Shown: positions 49,942 through 59,888 of the stretch, piece by piece
How the letters are laid out: each line of letters begins with the position of its first letter
Numbering within the stretch: the first letter of the stretch is position 1
Source: Fictibacillus sp. b24
GTDB lineage: Bacteria > Bacillota > Bacilli > Bacillales > Fictibacillaceae
Length of the DNA: 64,000 nucleotides
Reading direction: 5' to 3'
NCBI RefSeq assembly: GCF_030348825.1
Contig: NZ_JAUCES010000005.1
Coordinates: 434,001-498,000 of the forward strand
Translations under genes and position numbers: made by a program
The notes under the pieces: generated by a model
Database searches by the model: none
What the model saw: only the letters and a program-made list of their open reading frames with translations
What the model was told of the DNA's origin: nothing

Positions 49942-51106
49942 TTGGTGCTATTTTTCGGATACGAATGCCCCTGCAAATCTAGTAGAAGAGCTGCTTCAAA
50001 AAAGACAATCTGCTCTAGTCAGTTTTAATCGATCAGAAGATCTTTACAGTTATTTGAAAATGAATGATAGTATCGTTCTTTTCATGAAGACAAATGTTAT
50101 TTACAACATCTATGAACTGTGCCAAGAGATTTCGATTAAATTTCCATATGTTTATATCGTTTTAATGCCGCCTGACACCATGATAAATATTAAAAAAGCC
50201 ATGCATGCAGGTGCTTCAAACATGATTACTCAGCCTCAGAGCATAGACGAAATACAGGACGTTATCGTACAAGCAGAAAAATATATGACCTACAGAATGA
50301 ATCAAGAAAACTACTCGTCTTATTTAATAGAACAAAATAGCAGAGTCATATCTGTTTCAAGTACAAAAGGTGGCATCGGTCGTACAGCAGTATCTGTAAA
50401 CCTTGCCGCAGCCTTTGTGAAGAACGGAAAACGAACAGCCATCTTGGATGCGAACCTCCAGTTTGGTGATGTGGCAATGTACTATGACATCAAACCCAAA
50501 CAGACCATTTACGAATGGGTAAAAGAAGGATATGAGCGAAATTACTTTTCCCTGGATAAATATATGGTGAAACACGTGTGTGGAGCTTCTATACTTGCAG
50601 CTCCATTACGTCCGGAGTTTTTTGAGATGATCTCGGATGAACATATCAAACGGGCAATTGATGAACTAAAACTTTCCTTTGACATTGTCATTATCGATAC
50701 CCCCTCTTACTTATGTGAAATTCTTCTTGCATGCTTAGAAAAATCTGATGATGTCTTGCTGCTAACTACAAATGAACTGCCAACATTAAGAAGAACGAAG
50801 CTGCTATTGGACACATTCCAGTCTTTTCAGTTGAATGCAGATATTAAAATTATCAATCGAGAAATGCCAAAGAAAAGAATGGATACTAAAAAGATCGAGC
50901 AAGTTCTGGAACAGCCTATTTTTGCAGGGATTTCTCATCAAGAAAACATAGCGGTTTCCTCCATAAATGAGGGAATACCGTATGTGCTTTCGCAATCCAA
51001 AACACCTATTGCCAAGTCAATCTTTTCGCTAGTAAACCAGCTTTCTGGATCTGACAGTAACCCAGTAAATACGGGAAGCAAGAAGTACTTACTGATTAAT
51101 AGATAG
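49928..51106 (+). CDS. tadZ: TadZ/CpaE pilus localisation ATPase
   Basis: 392 residues: receiver-like N-terminal domain (about 1-125) and a MinD/ParA-like domain from 140. The deviant Walker A reads STKGGIGRTAVSVNLA, with Arg where Lys is usual; Walker A' ILDANLQFGDVAMYYD, Walker B IVIIDTPS. It places the Tad machine in the cell. ATG 49928 is nine bases after GGAAGGAG (ATG 49922 is too close). Confidence 0.88.
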   Translation: MKKINWCYFSDTNAPANLVEELLQKRQSALVSFNRSEDLYSYLKMNDSIVLFMKTNVIYNIYELCQEISIKFPYVYIVLMPPDTMINIKKAMHAGASNMITQPQSIDEIQDVIVQAEKYMTYRMNQENYSSYLIEQNSRVISVSSTKGGIGRTAVSVNLAAAFVKNGKRTAILDANLQFGDVAMYYDIKPKQTIYEWVKEGYERNYFSLDKYMVKHVCGASILAAPLRPEFFEMISDEHIKRAIDELKLSFDIVIIDTPSYLCEILLACLEKSDDVLLLTTNELPTLRRTKLLLDTFQSFQLNADIKIINREMPKKRMDTKKIEQVLEQPIFAGISHQENIAVSSINEGIPYVLSQSKTPIAKSIFSLVNQLSGSDSNPVNTGSKKYLLINR

Positions 51107-51129
51107 TGTAAAGACAGGAGGGATTCAAG

Positions 51130-52470
51130 ATGTCTATTTTTAATCGTTCGTTAGAAAAAGATACAACGTTCTTAAAAAGACAAGCTTCCTACCATACTCC
51201 TGTTATAAAAACAGCTGAGTATGAAGAGATAGAGTCAAAGATTCATACGTATTTACTAGACGAATTAAAGAAAATTCCTATACAAAGTGAAGAACAAGAA
51301 AGGACAAAAATAAGAGAACTAGGTGAACAATTCTTAAATAATGAGGGCGACCGTTTAACATTTGAAGAAAAAGAAGAGATTTTATCAATGGTTCAGTATG
51401 AATTGTTGGCATATGGTCCTATTACCCCACTGTTGGAGAATCCAACAATATCAGAGATTATGGTGAACGGAGCAGACCAAATTTATTATGAGCAGGACGG
51501 CAGACTTAACAAAAGCCACATTTCATTTCGAGATAACCAGCATGTTAGCCGTGTACTTGAGAAGATTGTTTCTCCTATGGGTCGGCGTGTGGATGAAAGT
51601 TCACCAATGGTAGATGCTAGACTACCAGATGGATCCCGTGTGAATGCTATTATTCCTCCCCTTGCTTTAAAAGGACCGACGCTCACGATTCGTAAGTTCT
51701 CTGAAACACCTTTTCACATTCATGACCTTATACAGTTTGGCACGTTAAGTGAAGAAATGGCTGAGTTTTTAGATGTATGTGTAAAGGCCAGACTAAATAT
51801 TTTTATTAGCGGAGGTACCGGTTCTGGTAAAACGTCTTCTCTAAACGTGTTGTCCTCTTTTATTCCGAATGATGAACGCATTGTAACGATTGAGGATGCT
51901 GCTGAACTAAAACTTTCTCAAGATCATCTTGTTTCACTGGAATCTCGCCCTTCTAATATTGAAGGGAAAGGAGAAATTACGATTAGAGATCTTGTCCGTA
52001 ACGCTCTGCGTATGCGTCCAGATCGAATCGTAGTTGGTGAGGTACGTGGAGCGGAGGCTTTGGATATGCTGCAAGCGATGAATACCGGTCATGATGGCAG
52101 CATAAGTTCAGGTCATGCCAACTCACCTCGCGATATGCTGGCCAGACTTGAAACAATGGTGTTAATGGCGGGATTTGACTTGCCTGTCCGTGCTATCCGC
52201 GAGCAAATCTCCAATGCGATAGACTTGATTGTTCAACAGTCCCGATTAAAAGATGGCTCTAGAAAGATTACGCATATTACAGAAGTACTAGGGATGGAAG
52301 GAGACACCATCATTCTGCAAGACTTATTTGTTTTTAAAGAAACAGGCATCAGTCGAGAAGGGAAAACAGAAGGAAAATTTGTATCAACAGGAATAAGACC
52401 AAAGTTCATTGAGCAGCTAGAACTTAATGGATTTGAAGTATCACATGCCTGGTTTGATGGAGAGTGGTAG
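51130..52470 (+). CDS. tadA: TadA/CpaF secretion ATPase
   Basis: 446 residues, VirB11/GspE type: NEIMVNG-like [20 protein letters not shown], Walker [16 protein letters not shown], Asp box [11 protein letters not shown], Walker [28 protein letters not shown], His box [16 protein letters not shown]. Powers pilin polymerisation (Walker B and neighbours read as one block over residues 300-325). RBS AGGAGGG. Confidence 0.93.
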   Translation: MSIFNRSLEKDTTFLKRQASYHTPVIKTAEYEEIESKIHTYLLDELKKIPIQSEEQERTKIRELGEQFLNNEGDRLTFEEKEEILSMVQYELLAYGPITPLLENPTISEIMVNGADQIYYEQDGRLNKSHISFRDNQHVSRVLEKIVSPMGRRVDESSPMVDARLPDGSRVNAIIPPLALKGPTLTIRKFSETPFHIHDLIQFGTLSEEMAEFLDVCVKARLNIFISGGTGSGKTSSLNVLSSFIPNDERIVTIEDAAELKLSQDHLVSLESRPSNIEGKGEITIRDLVRNALRMRPDRIVVGEVRGAEALDMLQAMNTGHDGSISSGHANSPRDMLARLETMVLMAGFDLPVRAIREQISNAIDLIVQQSRLKDGSRKITHITEVLGMEGDTIILQDLFVFKETGISREGKTEGKFVSTGIRPKFIEQLELNGFEVSHAWFDGEW

Positions 52471-52471
52471 C

Positions 52472-53443
52472 ATGGAAAAGCTGTATATACCGATTCTAGT
52501 CTTTTTTATCGCTTCCATTTGGTTTTATCTTTTAACTACGGCCATCTTAAAACGAAAGACCGTTGAAAGAAGAATGGAAGACTATATTCCGCACACTGCA
52601 GCAGCAAGTGATTTTGCTGTTGATAGTAACATTCCGATAAAAAAGCAAAGTGCGATAAGACGATCTATTTCTTCTATCGCTAAACTTTTTCGGGGACTTC
52701 ATAGTGAAAAAGCAGAAACGAAACTGCTTCAAGCGGGAGTATCATTAAAGTTTGAAGAATTTCTAGTACTAAAGATTATGAGTGCATTAACAGCTGCAGC
52801 TTTATCTTATATATTACATTTTGAATGGTTCGTTACGGCTCTTTTCTTTTTAACAGGACTTCAGTTGCCGAATGTATATATTTCAAACAAACGAAAAAAA
52901 CGACTTAGCCAGGTCCCCGATCAACTAATTGATTCACTTGCTATGATATCGAATTCATTACGGGCTGGATTTAGTTTTCTTCAAGCCATGCAGTTGGCAG
53001 GAAAAGAAATGCCGGACCCCATTGGGCATGAATTTGATCGGTGCGTTCGTGAAATCGGTTTAGGGATTCCGATTGAACAAGTGTTTAAAGAATTAACGCT
53101 GCGTCTGCCAAACAAGGAACTAGAGGTAACGCTGAACGCTATTGTTGCACAAAGAAAAAGTGGCGGGAACTTAGTTGAATTAATGGAAACGATGGAAGAT
53201 ACGATTAGGGGAAGAGTAAGAATTCTAGCAGAGCTTAAGACGCTTACTGCGCAAGGCAGAATGTCTGCATGGGTAATCACCCTATTGCCTGTAGGGATGG
53301 GTCTTTATCTTCATATGGTGAGTCCGGATTATTTTGGCCCAATGCTGGATCAACCATTGGGGAAAGTCCTATTATTCTGTGGTGCTTTCTTTACCATTCT
53401 CGGATGGTTTTTAATACAAAGAATCGTAAAGATTGAGGTGTAG
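52472..53443 (+). CDS. tadB: TadB platform protein
   Basis: 323 residues, GspF-like T2SSF domain: N-terminal helix (4-24), central helices, then SLAMISNSLRAGFSFLQAMQ and ELKTLTAQGRMSAW. ATG 52472 follows ATGGAGAG inside the end of tadA (the tadA stop is one base before). Forms the inner platform with TadC. Confidence 0.9.
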   Translation: MEKLYIPILVFFIASIWFYLLTTAILKRKTVERRMEDYIPHTAAASDFAVDSNIPIKKQSAIRRSISSIAKLFRGLHSEKAETKLLQAGVSLKFEEFLVLKIMSALTAAALSYILHFEWFVTALFFLTGLQLPNVYISNKRKKRLSQVPDQLIDSLAMISNSLRAGFSFLQAMQLAGKEMPDPIGHEFDRCVREIGLGIPIEQVFKELTLRLPNKELEVTLNAIVAQRKSGGNLVELMETMEDTIRGRVRILAELKTLTAQGRMSAWVITLLPVGMGLYLHMVSPDYFGPMLDQPLGKVLLFCGAFFTILGWFLIQRIVKIEV

Positions 53444-53446
53444 AAA

Positions 53447-54379
53447 ATGCTAAATGTTTTCTTTATTTTATTTGCGGCAACGTTTTTTACATTATTGTCC
53501 GTAGCGACACTCTCCTCAGTTTTTCGCAGACAGATTGCTTTTGATGAAAGGGTTCAATCTTACTTCAGTATTGAGACAAATAGTACTTCGGGAAGTTTAA
53601 AGACTGAGAAAAAAGAAAAAAGAGAGTTGCAGCTTCTTCAAAGAATGTGGAAAAACGGAGTTAACTATCTGAATAAAAAACTATCCTCTAAAGAGAAGAA
53701 GAAATTAGACTATCTGCTTCGGGACGCGGGTCTTGGTTTCAAACTATCAGCAGTTGAATTTCGTTTAATTCAACTGCTCATCAGTTCGGGTTGCAGTCTT
53801 CTAGTGTTGTTCTTTATTCTGCCTTTGACGGATAACAAGGCAATGGGCTGGTTATTAGGTCTGATGATCGGATTCTTAGGCTTCAGGTACCCCATGTTTT
53901 ATTTAGCGAAAAAGAGAACCATTCGTGTGAATCAGATTGATAAAAACATGCCTGATTTTTTTGATACGGTAACACTACTCATCAAGGCGGGTGTTAGTTT
54001 GGACGCTGCGATTAAAACCGTTTGTCAAAAAAGTAATGGACCCTTAGCAGAAGAATTCATGGTCACGTTAGAGGAAATGAAACGCGGGAAATCGAAGAGA
54101 GAAGCTTTTTACGAACTTCGCAGAAGAGTTCCATCCGATTCGCTGCAAAGTGTTCTTACCGCTCTAATTCAAGCCGATCAGCTAGGAGTCGGAATGGCAA
54201 AAGTGCTTACGACCTTAACGGTTCGAGTAAGAGAACAAAGACGAGAAAAGGCGAGAGAAATGGCAATGAAAGCTCCCATCAAAATGCTGTTTCCTATGGT
54301 GTTCTTCATTTTCCCCTCACTGTTTATCGTTATTTTAGGCCCTATGGTGGTAAAACTGATTACAGAAGGTCTTAGATAA
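53447..54379 (+). CDS. tadC: TadC platform protein
   Basis: 310 residues, second GspF-like subunit: helix (4-24), helices around 105-150, MPDFFDTVTLLIKAGVSLDAAI, SVLTALIQADQLGVGMAKVL, and a final PIKMLFPMVFFIFPSLFIVI helix. Last gene of the Tad operon, closed by the hairpin at 54382. Confidence 0.9.
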   Translation: MLNVFFILFAATFFTLLSVATLSSVFRRQIAFDERVQSYFSIETNSTSGSLKTEKKEKRELQLLQRMWKNGVNYLNKKLSSKEKKKLDYLLRDAGLGFKLSAVEFRLIQLLISSGCSLLVLFFILPLTDNKAMGWLLGLMIGFLGFRYPMFYLAKKRTIRVNQIDKNMPDFFDTVTLLIKAGVSLDAAIKTVCQKSNGPLAEEFMVTLEEMKRGKSKREAFYELRRRVPSDSLQSVLTALIQADQLGVGMAKVLTTLTVRVREQRREKAREMAMKAPIKMLFPMVFFIFPSLFIVILGPMVVKLITEGLR

Positions 54380-54381
54380 GA

Positions 54382-54433
54382 AAAGCTGACTCAAAAGGTA
54401 CATAAACTGACCTTTTGTTGTCAGCTTTTTAAT
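54382..54433 (+). terminator. Terminator of the Tad operon
   Basis: AAAAGCTGAC ... AAAAGGT / ACCTTTTGTTGTCAGCTTTTT stem. Confidence 0.85.
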
Positions 54434-54621
54434 TTTGATAACGTTTTGTGGATCAGGAATAATCATTTCTAAGATGCTTTTGAGTGTGGTGTGCGTGATG
54501 CGAAGACACATTGTGTGAAAGAGACACTTTGTGGAGTGAAAAGCGAGCTATCCTGCGCGAACGTTTAATAAATATAAGAACCTGTACCGTCAAACAATCC
54601 TTAAAAAAGAAGATCATCCAT

Positions 54622-54825
54622 TCAATTTGATATGAACAAATAGTCATTCCGGTTAAACGCTTTGCCGTTAACTACGACCAGTTTTTCATTAAAGTCATCA
54701 ATATAGCCAGAGTCTACGGTTTTCTTTTCTTTTATGCAAACTACTTCTACTTTCACCAGCAGATATCGGTGATTATGGAAATCAAAATCATAAGTAAGAG
54801 AACTACCGCTTGGAATGATGAACAT
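54622..54825 (-). CDS. Hypothetical small protein
   Basis: 67 residues, beta-rich (LTYDFDFHNHRYLLVKVEVV), no cysteine-rich or membrane segment. ATG 54825 has AAAGGAGAG nine bases upstream. No family recognised; stands alone between the Tad operon and the DUF4190 gene. Confidence 0.5.
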   Translation of the reverse strand: MFIIPSGSSLTYDFDFHNHRYLLVKVEVVCIKEKKTVDSGYIDDFNEKLVVVNGKAFNRNDYLFISN

Positions 54826-55201
54826 GTACCGCTCTCCTTTAGTATCAATTTACATTAATCATATTATGGAAAATATTAACTGTAAACAAAATTTTAATTT
54901 TAGATATTCTAAAATTTCACTTTGCCTTTATTGTCCAAAAGAGCTTCTACTTTAAGGTAAAAGTTCTCCAATAAAGTGGTCGTTCCTTTTCTTCAGTGTA
55001 GCGGACTATCGTTAAAGTCTAGTTTTATTTTCGGTCTTGTCGGATGCGTTCTTCTATAAATACAACCTAAGGAATGTCCAACGGCCTATTGTTACATATG
55101 TGTTAAAAATTGGAAGTTAAATAGGTGTTTAGTTCTATTTAAAGAACAAATCCTCATACATATAAAACGCTTACATTTTTAACCCAAAAGGAGATGGTTG
55201 G
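54826..55201. other. Divergent intergenic region
   Basis: No gene. Contains the SinR-type dyad at 55132 and imperfect GTTCT half-sites at 54963 and 55048. Confidence 0.45.
55132..55147. promoter_or_regulatory. SinR-type dyad before the DUF4190 gene
   Basis: GTTCTATTTAAAGAAC, 55 bases before the ATG. Confidence 0.65.
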
Positions 55202-55465
55202 ATGGAATTACAAAAAGCAGCACCACAAAGCAATGGTATGGCGGTTTCCTCCTTAGTACTCGGTATTGTTGGAATTGTTTTAGGACTTGTACCTTTTTTA
55301 GGATGGTTTATGTTACCGGCTTGGATCTTAGCCATCATTTTTGGAGCAGTCGGCGTGAAAAAAGGTCAAAGTAAAGGCATGAGTTACACAGGACTAATAT
55401 TAGGGCTTGGCGCATTCGTTTATAAGTTTGGTTTTTGGTTCCTAGTTATTATAGGGGCTAGTTAA
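55202..55465 (+). CDS. DUF4190-type small membrane protein
   Basis: 87 residues: NGMAVSSLVLGIVGIVLGL, helix, PAWILAIIFGAVGVKKGQSKG, second helix pair; the glycine-rich layout is DUF4190. RBS AAAAGGAGATGG. It has its own SinR-type dyad, so it may be a matrix-regulon member. Function unknown. Confidence 0.7.
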   Translation: MELQKAAPQSNGMAVSSLVLGIVGIVLGLVPFLGWFMLPAWILAIIFGAVGVKKGQSKGMSYTGLILGLGAFVYKFGFWFLVIIGAS

Positions 55466-55488
55466 GTAAATTTAACTACTATATGGAT

Positions 55489-55526
55489 TAAAAAAGCAAA
55501 AGAGAGCTTCTTTTTTGCTTTTTTAT
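55489..55526 (+). terminator. Terminator
   Basis: AAAAAGCAAAA / TTTTGCTTTTTT stem. Confidence 0.75.
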
Positions 55527-55591
55527 ATGTACTTCATTGAGAGCTAACATAAGAATAGATTCTTAGTGTAAGAAGGGTGGAGTTTTCTATT

Positions 55592-57034
55592 TTGAAAAAA
55601 ATGAGCTTATTATTTTTAGTCATCAGTTTAGCACTTTTCGGCTGCTCTGAAGAGAAAACACAAGAAAAGAAGCCTAGGCTAGAAAAAAAGGAAGATAAAA
55701 AAGAGGATGCAGAACAGACGGTTGTGGAAGTTGAAGATGAACCAGAAGAGGTAGTGCCGGAACGTGTTGCCGTCATACCTAGTATTCAACTGACAAAAAG
55801 AGAGTACGTTTTATTTGAAGACTGACCGAACAAAATCACTTACCTTGGTGAAGGAAAGGACGATACTGGCGTCTTTTTGTTTGCGCTCAAGCTTGAAGGT
55901 GATCTTCGTTATACGACAGAACCAAACTTGTTCTTTAGGTTTATTTTTGAAGATGGCACGGATGAATATATCAACCTAAATAGAAAAACAGAGCACCGTA
56001 TGGACGGTGAATCAGACATTGCTTTTTATATAGGAAACGATGAGACAATGGGGATGAAAACCCTAAAGCGTATTGACTATGGGTTCAATGAAGATGAATT
56101 TTCGGATAAATTAGGGGAAGAAGGAAAGAAAACAATAATGGTTGAAGACACAGAAGAAATAATGGATATACCTGCTGTTTATGCATTAGAAAACGATTAC
56201 CACACCCCGAATCTTACACATGAAGATGATGAAAAAACAATAACACTAAATGATATTTCCTATAATGACAGTGAAATGACCGTGACCGTCAACGGTACAA
56301 TCAATTTTAAACAAGACAGTGATAAAGCGTTACGAATAGCTCTATACCGACCCCACTATCATGAACTGGCAAAAGGAGACGGAAACTCTTTAGAGGGGGA
56401 ATACTTCTCAGGGATTCCTGTTAACTTTTCTATCCCGTTTACATTAGAAAACAGAGTAGGTGATAATGATGGTGCGAACCTTTATTTCACGATAGATAAT
56501 GCTTTATTTGCAATAGACATGAGGACAGGAGAAGAATCCCAAGAACCGCTACCTCTATTAAGCCGGACGGGTCAAGATGATGAAGAGTATATGGATACAG
56601 TCCCGTTAAACGGGGTAAAAACGAATGAAGATAAAACGGTGTATAAACTTTTATCCCTTGGTCAGCCGTATTGGAACTGGGGGATAGGACATGATGAAAT
56701 GGCTACGTACGAATTTGTGCTTGGAGGAAAGTATAAAAAACTGACATTTACCCTTGCTGAAGGTAAAGACACGAAAGTAAGCACAGGTGCATATGACTTT
56801 TATATATTTGGAGACGACTTTGAAAATATTCCTGATACTGATAAATTTCAAGGGAAACCTTTATTTCATAAAAAGCTAAAAGGCACTGATCAGCCGGAAA
56901 TATACACAGTAGATGTAACAGGGGTTCAAACGCTTACCATTCAATATGACACGAATAACATTTCAGAAATGATGGGCTCAGATGAAGGTAAACAACTTGA
57001 TGTGTTATTGGTGAATCCTATAGTTGAGAAATAA
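55592..57034 (+). pseudogene. Lipoprotein with C-terminal NPCBM-like domain, interrupted by an in-frame TGA
   Basis: TTG 55592 (AAGGGTGGAG upstream) starts a lipoprotein: signal LLFLVISLALFGC with lipobox cysteine, an acidic linker, then KREYVLFED and TGA at 55823-55825. The same frame continues with PNKITYLGEG and stays open to 57034 (about 480 residues in all). The downstream part has beta-rich domains and ends in an NPCBM/NEW2-like region (TFTLAEGKDTKVSTGAYDFYIFGDD, LTIQYD; shown in part). No ribosome site restarts it, so it is a recent nonsense mutation, read-through or a sequence error. The interrupted codon could have been TGG or a Cys codon. Confidence 0.7.
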
Positions 57035-57138
57035 AAACTCACAGTTACACCCTTTAAATGAAAAGTCATTGACTAGGAAGATACGTTCCCCTTCAACTAA
57101 AAAACTATTGGTTGTTGGAACAATTTCAGTAATCCATA

Positions 57139-57182
57139 ACTGACATCAAAACTCTAACTTTGATGTCAGTTTCTTTTTTTTA
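57139..57182 (+). terminator. Terminator
   Basis: ACTGACATCAAA / TTTGATGTCAGT stem, then TTCTTTTTTTT. Confidence 0.9.
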
Positions 57183-57283
57183 ATCCTTAATACAACCGAA
57201 GTATTAATCCCTTTTCATCAAATATGGGACACATGTTCAATATTTAAATACAAAGTAAAAATAATGTCGTTTTTTGGTAGCTA

Positions 57284-57296
57284 AATATGGTATAAT
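57284..57296 (+). promoter_or_regulatory. Extended -10 promoter of the second glycan cluster
   Basis: ATATGGTATAAT: TG-N TATAAT with only a weak -35 region. No SinR-type dyad is present here. Confidence 0.5.
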
Positions 57297-57376
57297 ACAG
57301 CAGATTGTTTTATGTATTTTACTATTTTAGGAAAAAGTGTACGGTTTGCTATACACAGAATAGGTGTGTTTCTTTA

Positions 57377-58615
57377 ATGAAAAAAGTACTGATTATCACA
57401 CAAAACTTCTATCCCGAGATTGGCAGTGCCGCTAATCGCATAACGAATATTTACAAAGAGTTAAAAGGTAAGGGATATGACATCACCATACTCACTACAG
57501 AACCAAGCTACCCAAACCGCAATTTATATAAAAATACTGATTTTTGGAATGATCAAGGTCAGATGAATGATGTTGTTAGAATTCATACAAATACACGCAA
57601 ATATACGAGCAGTATCTTCAATCGACTGCTTCTTTATCTTGAGGTTGCGTTAAAGTTCATCTTTAAAATCAAGAAGATGGATACGAAATATGATTTTGTG
57701 TTTGTATCTACCCCGCCTATATTCGTTGGATTAGCAGGGCTGTTTGCTAAACATAAATTCAGTTCTAAACTGATTTTAGATGTAAGGGATCTATGGCCCG
57801 AATCCTTGCTCGGTGTTGGTGTTTTCACAAACAATTTGATACTAAAAATGGCATTCGCACTAGAAAAGTTTCTATATAAAAAAGCAGATCACATCATCGT
57901 GAACAGCGAAGGATTTGTATCGTACATTGCAGCTAAAGGAATAAACAAAAAACGTATACAGTTTATGCCGAATTCTTTAACGGAAAAAGAACTCAACACA
58001 TCTCTTCTGCAATCTGCCAATGATAAGGTTGAAGTTATATATACAGGGAATATCGGCTTAGCGCAAGATATCAGCAAGCTGATTGAAGTCGCCGAACTGT
58101 TAAAATCTCATACATATATTCGGTTCAAAGTAATCGGTTATGGCTATAAGAGATCAGAACTAAAACAAGTGATAGAAGAGAAGGATTTGCAGAATATCGT
58201 ATTCCTTGATGCACTTAATAGAAAGAACGCGCTTAAAGAAGTAGCTTCAGCTCATATCGCGTATGTCAGTCTTGTTGAAGAGACTGTCTTTAAGAAAGTG
58301 TTGCCTGGTAAGATTATTGACTACATGTCGATGGGGAAACCGATTGTTGGAGATGTTTCGGGGTATGCGCAAGAGGTTATTGAAAAAGCACGTTGCGGTT
58401 TGACTTCAGAGGAAAGATCCGTTGAACTCCTCGCCCAGCAGATCGTGGAACTTGCTAATGATGCAGCGCTGCGGGAAGAGTACGGGCGAAACGGTCATCG
58501 CTTTGCTTTTGAAAATTTACGATGGAAAAAGAATATAAACGTACTTATAAATATGTTGGAGGAAAGAAATGAGTCAGAAAGTATGCATGTTCGTATGGAA
58601 CCACTTCACAAATGA
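57377..58615 (+). CDS. Glycosyltransferase family 4 (WbuB-like)
   Basis: 412 residues, GT-B: KVLIITQNFYPEIGSAANRI, LILDVRDLWPESLLGVG, VIYTGNIGLAQDISKLIEVA, and KVLPGKIIDYMSMGKPIVGDVSG near the donor site. ATG 57377 is weakly preceded by AGGTGTG; the open frame extends upstream to 57305 without a start that fits the family. First gene of an overlapping cluster. Confidence 0.85.
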   Translation: MKKVLIITQNFYPEIGSAANRITNIYKELKGKGYDITILTTEPSYPNRNLYKNTDFWNDQGQMNDVVRIHTNTRKYTSSIFNRLLLYLEVALKFIFKIKKMDTKYDFVFVSTPPIFVGLAGLFAKHKFSSKLILDVRDLWPESLLGVGVFTNNLILKMAFALEKFLYKKADHIIVNSEGFVSYIAAKGINKKRIQFMPNSLTEKELNTSLLQSANDKVEVIYTGNIGLAQDISKLIEVAELLKSHTYIRFKVIGYGYKRSELKQVIEEKDLQNIVFLDALNRKNALKEVASAHIAYVSLVEETVFKKVLPGKIIDYMSMGKPIVGDVSGYAQEVIEKARCGLTSEERSVELLAQQIVELANDAALREEYGRNGHRFAFENLRWKKNINVLINMLEERNESESMHVRMEPLHK

Positions 58616-59858
58616 TGCACGTGTGCTTCGAGAATGTACAGCATTATCTGAAGCGGGTTATGAAGTCGATCTAATCGCTATACATGATTGGAAGCAGCCA
58701 AACATGGCGAAACGTGAAAAGAGAAATGAGAAGTTTAATCTGATTCGAGTAAACAACCGTTTAAAGATTTTAGGTGTGGCAAACCGAGTGAAAAGAATCG
58801 CCATGCGTAATATCGTTACAAAAGCAGCATCCGTTTTGTTTGCAGCTTTAGCTCTATGGCAAGCCCCTATCATTACGTTAATTCTATTAGCGCTATTCAG
58901 TATGCTGATTGTTAAGAAAATAAGACAAAATCTATCAAGAAGCTACATTGCTTCTCAAATGATTTATCATGGTTTAAAACGGAATTATTCTATTTATCAT
59001 TCCAATGACCTAAACACACTTCCACAAGGTGTTCTCTGTTCTAAGATTTTGACATTTAAAAGGAAGAAACTAATCTACGATTCACATGAGATTCAAACAA
59101 GTCGGACAGGTTATAACAGCAAATGGTACGGAATCGCTGAAAATTTTTATCTGAAATTTGTTGATGTAACGATTCATGAAAACCATACCCGTGCTGCTTA
59201 TCACGAAAAACTGTATGGAACGTATCCGGAGGTTCTTCATAATTATCCGTTCGTGCAAAGACCTGAACTGAACGATAGTGTGAACATGCATGAACTTTTA
59301 AATTTACCAAAAGACGAACCAATCCTTCTCTACCAAGGCGGTATTCAAATCGGGCGAGGCCTTGAGAAGATTGTAGAAGCTGTTCCAATGTTCAAGCGAG
59401 GAACAATGGTATTCATTGGGGATGGTAAACAAAAGCCTTCCCTCCAAAAGCGAGTTAAAGAGTTAGGTCTAGAAGATAAGATAAGATTCATAGATAAGAT
59501 TCCCGTTGAACAGCTGTTGCATTACACGCGAAATGCTTACTTAGGTTTCCAAGTACTGAACAACATTTGCTACAACCATTATTCAGCGTCATCGAACAAA
59601 CTGTTTGAATATATGATGTGTGGAATTCCAGTAGTTGCGTGCAGTTTTCCTGAGATCAAGAAAGTAGTCGAAGGAAACCATACGGGGATATGTATTGACT
59701 CTCATTCTCCAGAATCTATTGCAGAAGGCGTGAACTTCTTGTTAGACAATCCTGATGTTCACCAGCAGATGAAAGAAAACTGTTTTACGGCTAGACATAA
59801 ATATAATTGGGATGTTGAGAAAGAAAACTTCTTAAAAATATATAGAACTGTTTCATAA
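58569..59858 (+). CDS. Glycosyltransferase (GT4-like) with internal membrane segment
   Basis: 429 residues: N-terminal CMFVWNHFTNDARVLRECTAL, a hydrophobic stretch (about 80-115) that may bind membrane, KLIYDSHEIQTSRTGYNSK, LLYQGGIQIGRGLEKIVEA, VFIGDGKQKPSL, SASSNKLFEYMMCGIPVVA. It overlaps the previous gene by 47 bases; RBS GGAGGAAAGAA. Confidence 0.82.
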   Translation: MSQKVCMFVWNHFTNDARVLRECTALSEAGYEVDLIAIHDWKQPNMAKREKRNEKFNLIRVNNRLKILGVANRVKRIAMRNIVTKAASVLFAALALWQAPIITLILLALFSMLIVKKIRQNLSRSYIASQMIYHGLKRNYSIYHSNDLNTLPQGVLCSKILTFKRKKLIYDSHEIQTSRTGYNSKWYGIAENFYLKFVDVTIHENHTRAAYHEKLYGTYPEVLHNYPFVQRPELNDSVNMHELLNLPKDEPILLYQGGIQIGRGLEKIVEAVPMFKRGTMVFIGDGKQKPSLQKRVKELGLEDKIRFIDKIPVEQLLHYTRNAYLGFQVLNNICYNHYSASSNKLFEYMMCGIPVVACSFPEIKKVVEGNHTGICIDSHSPESIAEGVNFLLDNPDVHQQMKENCFTARHKYNWDVEKENFLKIYRTVS

Positions 59859-59888
59859 TCTTTTTTTATAAACAATTGGAGGCATTTT

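Noticed and set aside
55823-55854. Second selenocysteine site in the lipoprotein gene
   Set aside because: The following hairpin has only 4 bp, the position is not in a redox motif and the protein is exported; nonsense mutation or sequence error is more likely.
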